Notes: a model not told the origin generated them from the sequence alone. 64,000 nt of DNA from UKL13-2 sp038321965 (GCA_038321965.1 JBBQFL010000020.1:1-64000); one strand, 5' to 3'. Positions 8,546 through 19,600 are shown, counted from the stretch's first letter. Program-made: numbers and translations.

Positions 8546-9212
8546 AGGCACGTTAACACTAGTCGCGTATGTAAAAATATTTGTGGCGATGCTGGTGGTG
8601 GTCAACCCGTTTGGCATCATGCCGGTTTTCGTCGCGATGACCAGCCAACAGTCAGAAAGCGAGCGCAAGCGCATCGCGCGCATTGCGTCACAAACCGTGG
8701 CCGTTGCGCTGCTGATTTCCGCCATCTTTGGCGAGCGCGTTCTTGACATGTTCGGCATCTCGATTGCCAGCTTCAAAGTGGGCGGCGCAATCCTGATCAT
8801 GTTGAATGCGATGGCGATGATGCAGGCCATGCCGGCACGCGACAAACAGACGCCAGAGGAGGCTGAGGAGGCGGAAGACAAGGCGAGTGTTGCGGTGGTG
8901 CCTTTGGGTATTCCGCTTCTTGCCGGACCGGGCGCGATGTCCACCATCATCATTTATGCCAGTGAGAAAAAAGTGGTTTGGCATCTGTTCGGCGTTTGCG
9001 CGACTGCCATTGGTGTGGCGATAGTCACGTGGATCGCGCTACGCATCGCCATTCGCGTCGGTCAGCGGATGAGCACCACGACGATGAACGTCGCGACCAG
9101 GATTATGGGGCTGCTGCTGGCCGCATTGGCAGTTGAAATTTTTGCGGGCGGAATCGTTGAGTTGATCCCAGCGTTGGGGAAACCTGATCTGTTTCGCTAT
9201 GGCCCGCACTAA
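8538..9212 (+). CDS. MarC-family integral membrane protein
   Basis: A 224-residue polytopic inner-membrane protein of the MarC (UPF0056) family. The opening segment is FVAMLVVVNPFGIMPVFVAMT, later come FKVGGAILIMLNAMAMMQA and VVPLGIPLLAGPGAMSTIIIYA, and about six membrane helices are expected. Despite the name, a role in antibiotic resistance is not established for the family. The loop EEAEEAEDKAS is unusually acidic. It overlaps the upstream phosphatase gene. Confidence 0.9.
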   Translation: MFEGTLTLVAYVKIFVAMLVVVNPFGIMPVFVAMTSQQSESERKRIARIASQTVAVALLISAIFGERVLDMFGISIASFKVGGAILIMLNAMAMMQAMPARDKQTPEEAEEAEDKASVAVVPLGIPLLAGPGAMSTIIIYASEKKVVWHLFGVCATAIGVAIVTWIALRIAIRVGQRMSTTTMNVATRIMGLLLAALAVEIFAGGIVELIPALGKPDLFRYGPH

Positions 9213-9299
9213 CTCACAAAGAACGCCATTCCACGCGGTCTGCAGGTTTAAAAGGCCTGGAAACCATCGCCGATATTAGAGTATGGCGTCTTAACTGGC

Positions 9300-9911
9300 C
9301 TAGAATCCGCCAGTCTCAAGCCAGGCGTCGACTTGATCAAATCGGTCGTTGCCCCAGAACGGCTCGCCATCGATGATGATGTAGGGCGACCCAAACACAC
9401 CCTTGGAAAGCGCGGCATCGACTTCGTTCTTCAGGCGCTCTTTGACCACGGGGTCGGCGATGGCCGCCAGAACAGCGGCGCGCTCCTCGCCAAGCTGCAC
9501 AGCAATATCGGCAACTTTTTCGGCAGACGAAATGTCCACGCCCTCAGCAAAGTAGGTGCCGTAGCAAGCTCTTGCGAACTGCCGCGCCTTCGTTTCGTCG
9601 CGATCCGACAACCAATAGAAAACACGAGCAGCATTCTGAGTGCCGATCGGAAACGCGGCGGGCTGCGTATACGGGATTTTCAGGAAGCGTGAAGTGCGCA
9701 GAAAATCGCGCGACGAATATGGACCTTTGAGCGGCACATTGGTCAGTGGCGCTGTGCCTGCCGCCTTGAACATTGGCCCTAGCAGAATCGGCCGCCACGC
9801 GACCCGGCGATGGTGGCGCGCGGCGAGCGCATCGATTCGGGTCGAGGCGAGGTATCCGTAAGGCGATGAAAAATCAAAATAAAAATCGATGGCGGGTTGG
9901 TCGCTGGACAT
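9300..9911 (-). CDS. 2-hydroxychromene-2-carboxylate isomerase family protein
   Basis: A 203-residue DsbA-fold protein of the HCCA isomerase/kappa-class GST-like family. The N-terminal FYFDFSSPYGYLAS supplies the active-site serine region, and the C-terminal GVFGSPYIIIDGEPFWGNDR with the cis-Pro loop is characteristic. In naphthalene degradation NahD of this family isomerises hydroxychromene carboxylate with glutathione. No aromatic degradation genes lie nearby, so the physiological substrate is uncertain. Single gene. Confidence 0.88.
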   Translation of the reverse strand: MSSDQPAIDFYFDFSSPYGYLASTRIDALAARHHRRVAWRPILLGPMFKAAGTAPLTNVPLKGPYSSRDFLRTSRFLKIPYTQPAAFPIGTQNAARVFYWLSDRDETKARQFARACYGTYFAEGVDISSAEKVADIAVQLGEERAAVLAAIADPVVKERLKNEVDAALSKGVFGSPYIIIDGEPFWGNDRFDQVDAWLETGGF

Positions 9912-9987
9912 GGATTCTCCATAAGCGGTGATAGTTGTTAATTGTTCGGCAATTCACTACCCATAATCTTAGTCGAGTGAATCGTTC

Positions 9988-10018
9988 AAAAAAAAGCCCC
10001 GTCGAGACGGGGCTTTTC
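9988..10018 (-). terminator. Terminator of rne (bidirectional hairpin)
   Basis: The GC stem gccccgtc/gacggggc is flanked by an A run on its left and tttt on its right. Read on the minus strand it ends in eight T about 45 bases after the rne stop codon. Confidence 0.85.
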
Positions 10019-10056
10019 CTTCCAGAAGTGCGGGGATTGAAACCCAGACCTAGTAT

Positions 10057-12804
10057 CTAGACTGACGGTTTATCGCCACTATCGCCAGAAACCGGATTCT
10101 TGGTTTCAACAAAAAGTAGTGGTTCGCTTTGGGTGGCACGCGGGCCACGCGGTCGTGGTGTCCGCCGGCGCGGCGCTTCTTCTTCAACCGCCTGGATGAC
10201 TGCGGTTACGGGTGCCGGAACGGTCTCGATGAATACCAGTGGCTCGCTCTGAGCCACGTCACGGTTGCGGCGGCGTGCCGGACGGGGTGTGGAGCGAATC
10301 ACTGACGCATCATCAATCTGATCGACAGGTGCTGCGGCAGTCGTCTCGGCGGTCTCGATTCGAGGCAACATTGGCGCTGGTGCAACGTGGACTGGTTCGA
10401 CAGGCGCCGATGCTGCGACCATTGGTTCTTCCTGAACCGGTGTGGGCGATGACGCTTGTTCGTGGGCGGTCGCAACGGGTGCCGCGGTCACGGCAGTTGG
10501 TTCAGAATTTACATGGCTCGCCAAGCCAGGTGTTGACGCAGCCATTGCAACCAACGCCGCCTCGGTAGCGCGAACTGCTTCCGGTTGTGGTGCCGACGGT
10601 TCGTGCGAAGTTGCAGAAGTCTGGCCTGTTACTGTCGGGGCATTCTGGTCTACCCGCGGTTCGCGACCGTCGCGACCGCCACGGCCGCCACGGCCGCGAC
10701 GACGGCGACCACGGCCTTCGCCCTCTTCGCCAGATTCAACCGGCCGGGCTTCCAGTGCCGCTCTTGGTTGTTGTTGCTGACGCGGCTTTTGCGGCTGCGG
10801 CGCTAATTCCGGTCCACCGACGACGACAGGATCGGCAATTTTTTCAACGCGCTGCTCACGTTGTTCGTTCAGGCGGTTGCGTTCGTTGCGTGGGCCGCGC
10901 TCCTGATTCTGTGGTCCAGACTGACCCGGGCGATCCTTGCGGTCTCCGCGTTTGCGGTCACCATCACGCCCATCGCGTCCGTCACGCCGAGGGCGATCAC
11001 CACCACGGCCATCGCGATTTTCGCGCGGCGGTCTTGCCGGCGGCGCCGACTGTGCGACTGCTTGTGGTTGTGGTGCAGGCTCGGAATCAAACAGGCTGGC
11101 GAAGCGTTTCCATAATGAAGGCTTCTCTACTGTCGGCGCGACTGGCGTCACTGTAGCTTCACGCGGACGGGGCTCTGCAGCAATCGGTGCAGGTTGGGTC
11201 GGTGTAATGCCTTTAACGATCGGCTCCGGGCGGGCAGGCTTCGATTCCGCATCCGCGCCATTTACACTCGCGACTTCCTCGACCGGGCGATTGACCATCT
11301 GGTAGCTTGGCGTCGCGAGATCCAGTTTCTCGGAATCTGAGCGCAGACGCTCGACTTCGTAGTTCGGTGTCTCCAGATGTACATTTGGAATAAGCAGCAC
11401 ATTCACCTTAAACCGCATTTCCATCTTGTGAATGTCCTGGCGTTTTTCGTTCAGCAGGAAGGTGGCGACATCAACCGGTACTTGCGCATGCACTGCGCCA
11501 GTACCTTCTTTCATGGCCTCTTCCTGAATGATGCGCAATATATGTAGTGCGGAGGAAGCGGTATCGCGAATGTGTCCCAGCCCGTGACAACGAGGGCAGG
11601 GGATATAACTCGATTCGGAAAGAGCAGGTTGCAAACGTTGACGCGACAGCTCTAGCAAGCCGAAGCGCGAAATTTTTCCGGTCTGCACGCGAGCGCGGTC
11701 ATAGTGCAACGCGTCACGCAAGCGGTTTTCGACTTCGCGCTGATTCTTTGTCGATTCCATATCGATGAAATCGATGACGACCAGTCCGCCCAGATCGCGC
11801 AGGCGCAATTGGCGGGCGATCTCATCGGCGGCCTCGCAATTGGTGCGGAAGGCGGTTTCTTCGATATCGTGACCCTTGGTGGCGCGTGCAGAGTTGACGT
11901 CGATCGACACCAGCGCTTCGGTGTGATCGATGACGATGGCACCGCCCGAGGGAAGTGTCACGTCGCGGCGATAGGCGGTTTCGATCTGGTGCTCAATCTG
12001 GAAACGCGAGAACAGCGGAACGTCGTCCTTATATAGCTTCACTTTGTGGACGTTTGCAGGCATCACGGTGGACATGAACGACTGCGCTTGTTCGAAAATC
12101 TCGGGCGTATCGATGAGGATTTCGCCAACGTCCGGCTGGAACAAGTCGCGAATCGCGCGTACCACGAGGCTCGATTCGAGATAAATGAGCTCTGGTGCTT
12201 TCACATCTTTGGCAGCGCCATCGATGGCTTCCCACAGCTGCATCAGATAACCAAGGTCCCACTGCAGCTCTTCGGCGGAGCGCCCGATACCGGCAGTGCG
12301 GGCGATGACGCTCATGCCTTCAGGGATGGTCAACTGATCGAGGGTTTCGCGTAGTTCAGCGCGCTCTTCACCTTCAACGCGACGGGAGACGCCGCCACCG
12401 CGTGGGTTATTGGGCATCAGCACCAAGTAGCGTCCCGCCAGTGAAACATAGGTCGTGAGTGCCGCGCCCTTGTTACCACGCTCGTCCTTTTCAATCTGGA
12501 CAAGCAGTTCCTGGCCAACCCGCAGGTTCTGCGCAATCTTGCCGCGCGTACCTTCGCCATCTTCACCCTGCACATATTCTCGGGTCAGTTCCTTGAAAGG
12601 CAGGAAGCCGTGACGTTCGGCGCCGTAATCGACGAATACCGCTTCGAGCGACGGCTCGACGCGAGTGACTTTGGCTTTGTATATATTGCTTTTTCGCTGT
12701 TCCTGGCCGGCGTGTTCGATGTCGAGGTCAACCAGCTTTTGCCCGTCGACGATGGCGACGCGGAGTTCTTCTGCCTGCGTTGCATTGAATAACATGCGTT
12801 TCAT
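10057..12804 (-). CDS. rne: Ribonuclease E
   Basis: RNase E, the membrane-associated endonuclease that organises the RNA degradosome and processes rRNA and tRNA. The start MKRMLFNATQAEELRVAI at 12804 follows an aaggaag site and is preferred over an upstream in-frame ATG. The S1 domain spans about residues 38-120. The catalytic DNase-I-like part has Asp302 (LVSIDVNSAR) and Asp345 (VVIDFIDME). The zinc-link motif CPRCHG is at 403-408. The C-terminal half is low-complexity: Arg/Gly-rich stretches for RNA binding, then Ala/Pro/Glu-rich sequence with a repeated short motif containing QSEPL and FVET near the end. The length of 915 residues is normal. The C-terminal scaffold is expected to be poorly conserved. 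Confidence 0.95.
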   Translation of the reverse strand: MKRMLFNATQAEELRVAIVDGQKLVDLDIEHAGQEQRKSNIYKAKVTRVEPSLEAVFVDYGAERHGFLPFKELTREYVQGEDGEGTRGKIAQNLRVGQELLVQIEKDERGNKGAALTTYVSLAGRYLVLMPNNPRGGGVSRRVEGEERAELRETLDQLTIPEGMSVIARTAGIGRSAEELQWDLGYLMQLWEAIDGAAKDVKAPELIYLESSLVVRAIRDLFQPDVGEILIDTPEIFEQAQSFMSTVMPANVHKVKLYKDDVPLFSRFQIEHQIETAYRRDVTLPSGGAIVIDHTEALVSIDVNSARATKGHDIEETAFRTNCEAADEIARQLRLRDLGGLVVIDFIDMESTKNQREVENRLRDALHYDRARVQTGKISRFGLLELSRQRLQPALSESSYIPCPRCHGLGHIRDTASSALHILRIIQEEAMKEGTGAVHAQVPVDVATFLLNEKRQDIHKMEMRFKVNVLLIPNVHLETPNYEVERLRSDSEKLDLATPSYQMVNRPVEEVASVNGADAESKPARPEPIVKGITPTQPAPIAAEPRPREATVTPVAPTVEKPSLWKRFASLFDSEPAPQPQAVAQSAPPARPPRENRDGRGGDRPRRDGRDGRDGDRKRGDRKDRPGQSGPQNQERGPRNERNRLNEQREQRVEKIADPVVVGGPELAPQPQKPRQQQQPRAALEARPVESGEEGEGRGRRRRGRGGRGGRDGREPRVDQNAPTVTGQTSATSHEPSAPQPEAVRATEAALVAMAASTPGLASHVNSEPTAVTAAPVATAHEQASSPTPVQEEPMVAASAPVEPVHVAPAPMLPRIETAETTAAAPVDQIDDASVIRSTPRPARRRNRDVAQSEPLVFIETVPAPVTAVIQAVEEEAPRRRTPRPRGPRATQSEPLLFVETKNPVSGDSGDKPSV

Positions 12805-13516
12805 AATTCTTCCTTCTCGCGCCGTTTCAGCGACAGGCGAGGGCGAAGACGAACCCGGCGGGTCTGACGCGGCTAGCGCACAGACCGAGGCGACCAAAAG
12901 CGCGTTAGCTGACTACTCGCAACGATAAAGATGACGTGCCGCACCTCGCAGGGTCGTTGGACCGAACGGTATCGAGTGTCGATGTTGGTGGGGGTAGATT
13001 GTCATCTTGCGGTGCGTGTCAAAAACTGCGGCGCTATTTTTATGTCGGCGTTTTCACAATGCATTATTCACAACGCGCAATGGAGAACGCCTGACTGCCT
13101 TGTTGCCTTGGAGCGGTTTTGCAGGACCGAATAGGCTCCGCCAAAACGTCCATCTGTTCATCTTCACGCCACCCGGTGCTGCTGTCCGCTTCGCGGACGG
13201 TGCGCGCAAATCGTTTAATATCGCTACTTGTTTGAGTCAGGAACCCGAGACCAAATGGTGAGGGACCTGCCCAGCGGTGAGCGAAAACGACCGCCCGTTT
13301 TCCGTTTTGAGCGGCGCTCCAACAAACGCTGGCAGTAGGGTTTTCAAAACTGCGCGGGAAAGCGGATCGACGGCACAAAATGGTGATTTCTTGGGAGTTC
13401 GGTGCCGACGGGCTGCGCTAACAAAATTCACAATCGAGCGAATCAGTTACTGTGCAGCGGGCCGGTAGAATCGACGGACTCGCTTCAAAATCAACGAGAT
13501 AAAAGTATATCCTAAG
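12805..13516. other. Long divergent intergenic region (rne leader and rluC promoter)
   Basis: This 712-base stretch separates the starts of rne (minus) and rluC (plus), and I see no credible gene in it. It contains hairpins: gtccgc/gcggac with a 3-base loop at 13184-13198, and gaaaacg/cgttttc with a 6-base loop at 13283-13302. In enterobacteria RNase E controls its own mRNA through a structured leader of several hundred bases; the layout here would allow the same, but that is inference. Confidence 0.5.
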
Positions 13517-14560
13517 ATGGCATCTGCGGGTAACAAATCACATTCCGGCCAAGAAAATGCTACTGAGAACGCCGGTGGTGGGCCATTCGCCGCAGCCAGT
13601 TTTGTGACCATCGACGAAGCATCTGTGGGCCAGCGCATGGATAATTTTCTGCTGACACTGCTGAAGGGTGTGCCCAAGAGTCATGTTTATCGAATCGTGC
13701 GTTCGGGCGAAGTTCGGGTAAACAAAGGGCGGGTGGCGGCAGATTACCGATTGGAAGAAGGCGATCTGGTACGAGTGCCACCCGTCAAGACAGCAGAGAA
13801 AAAAGAAAGACCTAGCGTGGGCGCGGCTTCGCAGGCATTTTCAGGCGGGAAGGCCCGCCCTTCATTGAGTTTGCTATATGAGGACGAGGCGCTACTGGCG
13901 ATCAACAAACCCGCGGGATTGGCGGTGCACGGCGGCAGCGGAATTAGTTTTGGCGTGATTGAAGCGCTGCGGGCATTGCGGCCGGAGGCGAAGTTCCTGG
14001 AACTGGTGCATCGTATCGATCGCGAAACTTCCGGCGTGTTGCTGATCGCCAAAAAACGTAGCGCGTTGACGGCGCTGCACGCTATGTTGCGCGGCGATAC
14101 GGATGATCGCATCGAGAAACATTACGCCGCGTTGGTGAAAGGAGCCTGGCCGGATGAACGCCGCCACGTTCGCGTAAAGCTTGCCAAATACGTGACAGAT
14201 GCGGGCGAGCGGCGCGTATCTGTGGACGAAGAGGAGGGTCAGGAATCTCATACCATCGTCACGCGGAAGGAGGTCCTTCCAGGGGCGACCTTGCTGGATT
14301 GCGAAATACGCACCGGGCGCACGCACCAGATTCGCGTGCATCTGGCGCATTTGGGATTTCCAATCATCGGCGACGACAAATACGGTGATTTCACGCTGAA
14401 CAAATATGTAGCTTCAGCGAAACACGGAGGCTTGAAGCGGATGTTTTTGCACGCCCGATTGATGGCGTTTTCACACCCAGTTGGCGGAGAAAGGCTGGTC
14501 ATCGAGGCACCACTGTCGGCGGATTTGACGCATTACCTCGCACATATTCGGAATGGATAA
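13517..14560 (+). CDS. rluC: 23S rRNA pseudouridine synthase RluC
   Basis: An RluA-family pseudouridine synthase of 347 residues. An S4 RNA-binding domain (GQRMDNFLLTLLKGVPKSHVYRIVRSGEVRVNKGR) precedes the catalytic domain, where HRIDRETSG holds the catalytic Asp; INKPAGLAVHGG and RTGRTHQIRVHLAHLGFPIIGDDKYG are family motifs. E. coli RluC modifies U955, U2504 and U2580. Its place beside divergent rne matches the arrangement in many proteobacteria. It overlaps the next gene by 8 bases. Confidence 0.93.
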   Translation: MASAGNKSHSGQENATENAGGGPFAAASFVTIDEASVGQRMDNFLLTLLKGVPKSHVYRIVRSGEVRVNKGRVAADYRLEEGDLVRVPPVKTAEKKERPSVGAASQAFSGGKARPSLSLLYEDEALLAINKPAGLAVHGGSGISFGVIEALRALRPEAKFLELVHRIDRETSGVLLIAKKRSALTALHAMLRGDTDDRIEKHYAALVKGAWPDERRHVRVKLAKYVTDAGERRVSVDEEEGQESHTIVTRKEVLPGATLLDCEIRTGRTHQIRVHLAHLGFPIIGDDKYGDFTLNKYVASAKHGGLKRMFLHARLMAFSHPVGGERLVIEAPLSADLTHYLAHIRNG

Positions 14561-15242
14561 CAGGATGGCAACTAGCGAGAGCGTGAGTCCAAACAAGTAC
14601 GACCTGATTGTGTTTGATTGGGATGGCACCATCATGGATTCCACCGGCCTCATCGCCGAGTGCATTCAGCTGGCGGCGAAGGATCGCGGATTACCGATTC
14701 CGTCAACAGTGTCCGCAATGTCGATCATCGGCCTGGGTATCCAAGAGTCCACGCTGCGACTGTTTCCAGCGCTTGATCGCGACGCGCAAACGGCATTTGC
14801 GTCGGCCTACCGAAAACACTTTGTGCCGCGAGACCACGAGGCGCCTGTCTACGCTGGCATACGAGAACTGTTGGCCGGTTTGGATCGTCCCAGGCGATTC
14901 CTTACGGTTGCAACCGGCAAGCCACGCATGGGGCTTGAGCGTGCCTTTGGTCATAGCGGACTAAAGTCAACGTTTCATTTTTCGCGGTGTGCCGATGAGG
15001 GATTTTCAAAGCCGCATCCCGACATGTTGTTGAAGTTGATGGATTTCACCGGGGTGCCACCTGAACGCACACTGATGATAGGTGACACGATTCACGACCT
15101 TGAGTTGGCAAGCAACGCCGACGTCGCGGCAGTCGCCGTGACTTATGGCGCGCATTCTGCAGAATTGCTCGCAACGCGCAAATCAGTTCACATGGTCGAT
15201 TCAGTTGACGAACTGGCGCGATGGCTGAACACCAACGCATAA
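14553..15242 (+). CDS. HAD-family hydrolase, phosphoglycolate phosphatase-like
   Basis: A 229-residue HAD phosphatase with motif I DWDGT (Asp22 nucleophile, Asp24), motif II in TVATGKPR, and motif III/IV FSKPHPDML and MIGDTIHDLELA. The substrate cannot be told from sequence; relatives are annotated Gph-like. Two starts are possible (14553 or 14565), neither with a clear ribosome-binding site, and translational coupling to rluC is likely. It overlaps the Rieske gene by 22 bases. Confidence 0.88.
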   Translation: MDNRMATSESVSPNKYDLIVFDWDGTIMDSTGLIAECIQLAAKDRGLPIPSTVSAMSIIGLGIQESTLRLFPALDRDAQTAFASAYRKHFVPRDHEAPVYAGIRELLAGLDRPRRFLTVATGKPRMGLERAFGHSGLKSTFHFSRCADEGFSKPHPDMLLKLMDFTGVPPERTLMIGDTIHDLELASNADVAAVAVTYGAHSAELLATRKSVHMVDSVDELARWLNTNA

Positions 15243-15607
15243 TTTGCCGCGTCGACGAATTGATCGATGGCGGCCGCGCGGTGCGTTTTACGCTGCCCAT
15301 CCGCGGCCCCACACAAGAGCTTGCCTGCTTTGTGATTGCTTACGATGGCGGAGTGTATGGTTATGTCAATTCCTGCCCACATCGCGGTACGGAGCTTGAC
15401 TGGCAGGCAGGCGAGGTGTTCGAGGAAACAGGCTTATACTTGGTGTGCGCAACCCACGGTGCCTTGTTCGAGCCAGTTAGCGGCCTGTGCGTGGGCGGTC
15501 CATGTCAGGGGGAGAAGCTGCGCCCAGTAGCAATAACAGTATCAGGAAGCGATGTCGTGCTAGACGGCCACGGTGTCGATTTAAAGAAATTCGAACGTGA
15601 GCCATGA
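15221..15607 (+). CDS. Rieske [2Fe-2S] protein
   Basis: A 128-residue soluble Rieske domain. The cluster ligands are Cys52/His54 (CPHRG) and Cys76/His79 (CATHG). There is no signal or membrane segment, so it resembles ferredoxin components rather than the bc1 Rieske protein. The run rluC, HAD phosphatase, Rieske, SppA is conserved in Burkholderiales genomes as I remember them, but the electron-transfer partner is not known. It overlaps sppA by 4 bases (ATGA). Confidence 0.9.
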   Translation: MAEHQRIICRVDELIDGGRAVRFTLPIRGPTQELACFVIAYDGGVYGYVNSCPHRGTELDWQAGEVFEETGLYLVCATHGALFEPVSGLCVGGPCQGEKLRPVAITVSGSDVVLDGHGVDLKKFEREP

Positions 15608-16590
15608 ATCAGGATTACGCATCACAATCAAATGAAAATCCCGCACCCTGGGAACGGGGAGTGCTCGAAAAACTCGCATTCGAAGCACTCGCAGAGCAGC
15701 GCGCGACGCGCCGCTGGCGTACCGGGATTGCCGTTGCCTGGCTGCTATTGTTATTCCTGTTGCTATTCGCGATGCTAGGCTGGATCGGTGGCAAGCGAGA
15801 GGGCTCTTCGCTCGAAAAGCACACCGCACTGGTGGAACTCAAAGGCGTCATTTCCAGTGAAACCAAAGCTTCTGCAGACAAGATCATCAGCTCATTGCAA
15901 CATGCATTCAAAGATAAAAATACGCAGGGTGTGGTGCTTCGCATTAATAGCCCAGGTGGAAGCCCGGTGCAGGCCGGATACATCAATGACGAGATCAAGC
16001 GTCTGCGTGGAAAGCACAAAGAAATTCCAATTTACGTAGTCGTTCAGGATATCTGTGCGTCGGGCGGCTATTACGTCGCCGTGGCAGCAGACAAGATCTT
16101 TGTCGACAAGGCGTCTATCGTGGGATCTATCGGTGTACTGATGGATGGTTTTGGCTTCACCGGTGCGATGGAAAAGCTGGGCGTGGAGCGTAGGCTGGTA
16201 ACCGCAGGGGAAAACAAAGGATTTCTTGACCCATTTTCGCCGATAAACGCGGAACAGCAGAAATACGCCAAGCAGATGGTTGACGAGATTCATCAACAGT
16301 TCATCAGAGTCGTCAAGGAAGGGCGGGGTTCCAGACTCAAAGTAACGCCGGAAATATTCTCCGGTTTGGTCTGGTCTGGCGAGAAAAGCGTTGCCAACGG
16401 GTTGGCAGATGGATTTGGTGGTCTCGACTTTGTCGCTCGGGATATCATCAAGGCGGAACAGATTGTCGATTTTACGGAAGAAGATTCGCTATCTGAAAGT
16501 TTAGTAAGACGGCTCGGTACCAGCGCCGCAGAATCGTTTTGGAACAAAATGTTTGCTGTCGCGGCAATCAGCGGGCGCACCCCACATTAG
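15604..16590 (+). CDS. sppA: Signal peptide peptidase SppA (S49 family)
   Basis: A 328-residue short-form SppA with one N-terminal membrane helix at about residues 41-61 (GIAVAWLLLLFLLLFAMLGW). The Ser/Lys dyad is readable: Ser153 in CASGGYY and Lys205 in AGENKGF, which fits the spacing of the single-domain family. It degrades cleaved signal peptides and membrane-embedded peptides at the inner membrane. It is the last gene of the rluC operon. Confidence 0.92.
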   Translation: MNQDYASQSNENPAPWERGVLEKLAFEALAEQRATRRWRTGIAVAWLLLLFLLLFAMLGWIGGKREGSSLEKHTALVELKGVISSETKASADKIISSLQHAFKDKNTQGVVLRINSPGGSPVQAGYINDEIKRLRGKHKEIPIYVVVQDICASGGYYVAVAADKIFVDKASIVGSIGVLMDGFGFTGAMEKLGVERRLVTAGENKGFLDPFSPINAEQQKYAKQMVDEIHQQFIRVVKEGRGSRLKVTPEIFSGLVWSGEKSVANGLADGFGGLDFVARDIIKAEQIVDFTEEDSLSESLVRRLGTSAAESFWNKMFAVAAISGRTPH

Positions 16591-16648
16591 TCCGGCGCTG
16601 CACCGACGCAGGTTGGTTGAGCGCGCTAAACGATAAAACCGTTAATCC

Positions 16649-19600
16649 ATGGCGCCCAATAGCAATCCCGACGAACTTTCTGCGAATCAGACCGGTCTCG
16701 AACCGCAATCCAACCGAGCGTCGTCAAGTGTTCCGGGTTCCCCAGCAGCAATTCAAACCGCAAATCCCGTAACGCCGGAGTCTATGCAAAGCACCAGCCT
16801 CAAGCTGCGCATCGTTGCCGGATTCGCTGCGATGACGCTTGCTGTGGCACTGTTGATGGGGATCATCACCGCCAAGATACTGAGCGATAGCGGCATCACA
16901 CCTGAACTTGCCAACAGCTTGCGCCGCGAATTACTGCTGTGGGGTTTCGGTGCCGTTGTCATCGCCGGATTTCTTGGTGTGGTATTTGCGCGGCAGATTA
17001 GCGAGCCCCTGCGCCGGCTGACGCAAGAACTGCAGCAGCGGGATTTTCACGATTTGGCCGATGCCGTCAGTGTGCGACGCGAATTCCGGGAGCTCGAACA
17101 ATTGAGCCTCACGATACGTGCGCTGGCGAGTTCAGTGCGAAGCCGTGACATGGAAATTTCTTCAAGCGAACGCAAATTTCGAGAGGCATTTGACCTGGTT
17201 GGGACCGGGCTGACGCAGATGGATTCAGAAGGCCGCTTTTTGACCTTAAACAGACGCTTCTGCGAGATGCTGGGCTATTCTGCTGACGAATTGCGCGGCA
17301 AAAAGTTCAGAGACATTGCGCATCCAGACGATCTGGCTGTCAGCGAGGGCATGCCGCTGAATGTAACAGCACCCGGTTCAGTCGCGTCGATAAATCGCGA
17401 AACACGATACATTCGAAAAGACGGCTCTATCCTGTGGGCGCAACGGTCGGGTGTGGTGGTACATGATTTGGAGGGAAGGCCAGCGTACACGCTGGGATCG
17501 ATAGAGGATGTATCTAACTATCACGCGTCACAAGTTGCACTAACCGTACTGAATGAATCGCTCAACGCCATCGTCAAAACGTCGCCGCTGGCGATTTACT
17601 CGGTGACACCGGTTGGCGTAGTGACATTGTGGAATCCCGCCGCCGAGAAAATTTTCGGTGTAAAGGAAGCCGTTGTTCTTGGCAGGCCGTCACCGATTTG
17701 GGCTGAATCACAGGCTGCAGCAGTAGAGATACGCGAAAAGGTGTTACGTGGCGAAACTGTTCACAACCTCCCGATCAGTTGGGCGGCGAGCGAGAGCGAT
17801 CGTCGCGAGATCAGTCTGTCTGCTGCGCCATTGCGCGGCCCAGATAATGAAGTCACTGGAATACTTGTAACGGCGTCTGACATTACGGACGCAATCCGAA
17901 CGACGCGCGCGCTAGATGAGCAATTGCATTTCACGCGTGAATTGCTCGAAGTGATTCCATCACCGATCTTTTATAAAGGCGCAAGCGGCAAGTATCTGGG
18001 TTTCAATCGTGCTTGGGAGTCTTTTTTTTCCAAACGACGTGAAGACTGGATAGGCAGTGGCTCTGAAGAGTTGCTTTCACCTGAACACGCAAAATCGGCA
18101 ATTCTGGAAGATGTCAAGCTGCTGGCCAGCGGCGAGACCATTGTCGCTGAGGATGTTATCGCGGACGGGAACGGTAACAATCGTCACATCATTCGACATG
18201 TCAGTCGCTTTACCAACGCGGACGGCGATCCCGCTGGCGTGATTGGTGTGCTTACCGACCTCACGGATTTCAAGCACGTCACGCAGGCGTTGGAGGCCTC
18301 CGAAGGGCGCTTCAAGGCATTGACGGAAAGTGCGATGGACATCGTAACGGTGCTTGATGCACAAGGTGTCATTGTCTATCAAAGCCCATCAGTGATGCAT
18401 CTGCTCGGCCACGATCCTGGAGAAATGATTGGCCGCAGCCAGTTCGACCTCGTTCATCGCGATGATGTAAAAGTGATGCGCGCCATGTTCGATGAACTGA
18501 TTACGCGGGGCAAGATGTCACATCCGGTCGAGTTCAGAGTCCGTAGCAAATCCGGAATCTGGTGCACGCTGGAGTCAATCGGCAAGAACTGTCTGGATAT
18601 TCCAGAAGTACGCGGCATCATTGTGAATACGCGCGACGTATCTGATCGCAAGACGATTCAGCAGCGCATGCAGCATCTGGCGTATCACGATGCATTGACA
18701 GACCTGCCAAATCGATCGCTCATGCAAGACCGCATATCGCAGGCAATTGGACGTGCTGAACGCGCTAACAAGCGTTTTGCCGTGATGTTCATCGACATCG
18801 ACAATTTCAAAAATATCAATGACACGCTTGGGCACGATACTGGCGACGAACTGCTTCGGCAGATTGCGCGACGGTTGAGTGATTCAGTACGTGTGCACGA
18901 CACCATCGCCAGACAGGGCGGGGACGAATTCATTGTGCTGCTCGATCAGTTGGACGGACACCTCGGGGCAACACGTGTCGCGCAAAAAATTCTCGAGGCA
19001 TTGCGCGCCGCATTTGCTCTCAGCGGCACGGATCAGCACGTGTCGGGTTCAATCGGTATCGCGCTTTATCCAGATGACGGCAGCGATGCGCCGACACTAC
19101 TAAAGAATGCCGATACAGCCATGTTCCACGGCAAGGCGCAGGGTAAGAACACCTACCAGTTCTTTACGCCGCAGATGAATATCGCGGTCAAGCGTCGCGC
19201 AGCGATGGAATCAAACCTTCGTGCCGCCGTGAAAAATGGCAATTTCTCTTTGGTATACCAGCCGCAAATTGATCTCAACTCCGGAGAAATCGTTGCGCTG
19301 GAAGCACTGGTGAGATGGGTGTCGCCGGAAAGCGGCACCATTATGCCGAGCGAATTCATTCCCCTGGCCGAAGACACCGGATTGATCAGCGAGATCGGTG
19401 AATGGGTGCTACGGGAGGCATGCCGACAAGCAAAAGAATGGTTGGATGTCGGCATGCCGCGGCGGCGCATGGCAGTCAATTTGTCGGCACGGCAGCTTAC
19501 CGACAAGGGCTTTGTGGACTTGCTGACGACGATACTGGAGGAGACGCAACTCGATCCTTCTTTGCTTGAGCTGGAAATTACCGAGAGTCAGGTGATGCGA

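Noticed and set aside
10239..11305. Several plus-strand frames opposite the C-terminal half of RNase E
   Set aside because: They are low-complexity mirror images of the Arg/Pro/Ala-rich RNase E tail.
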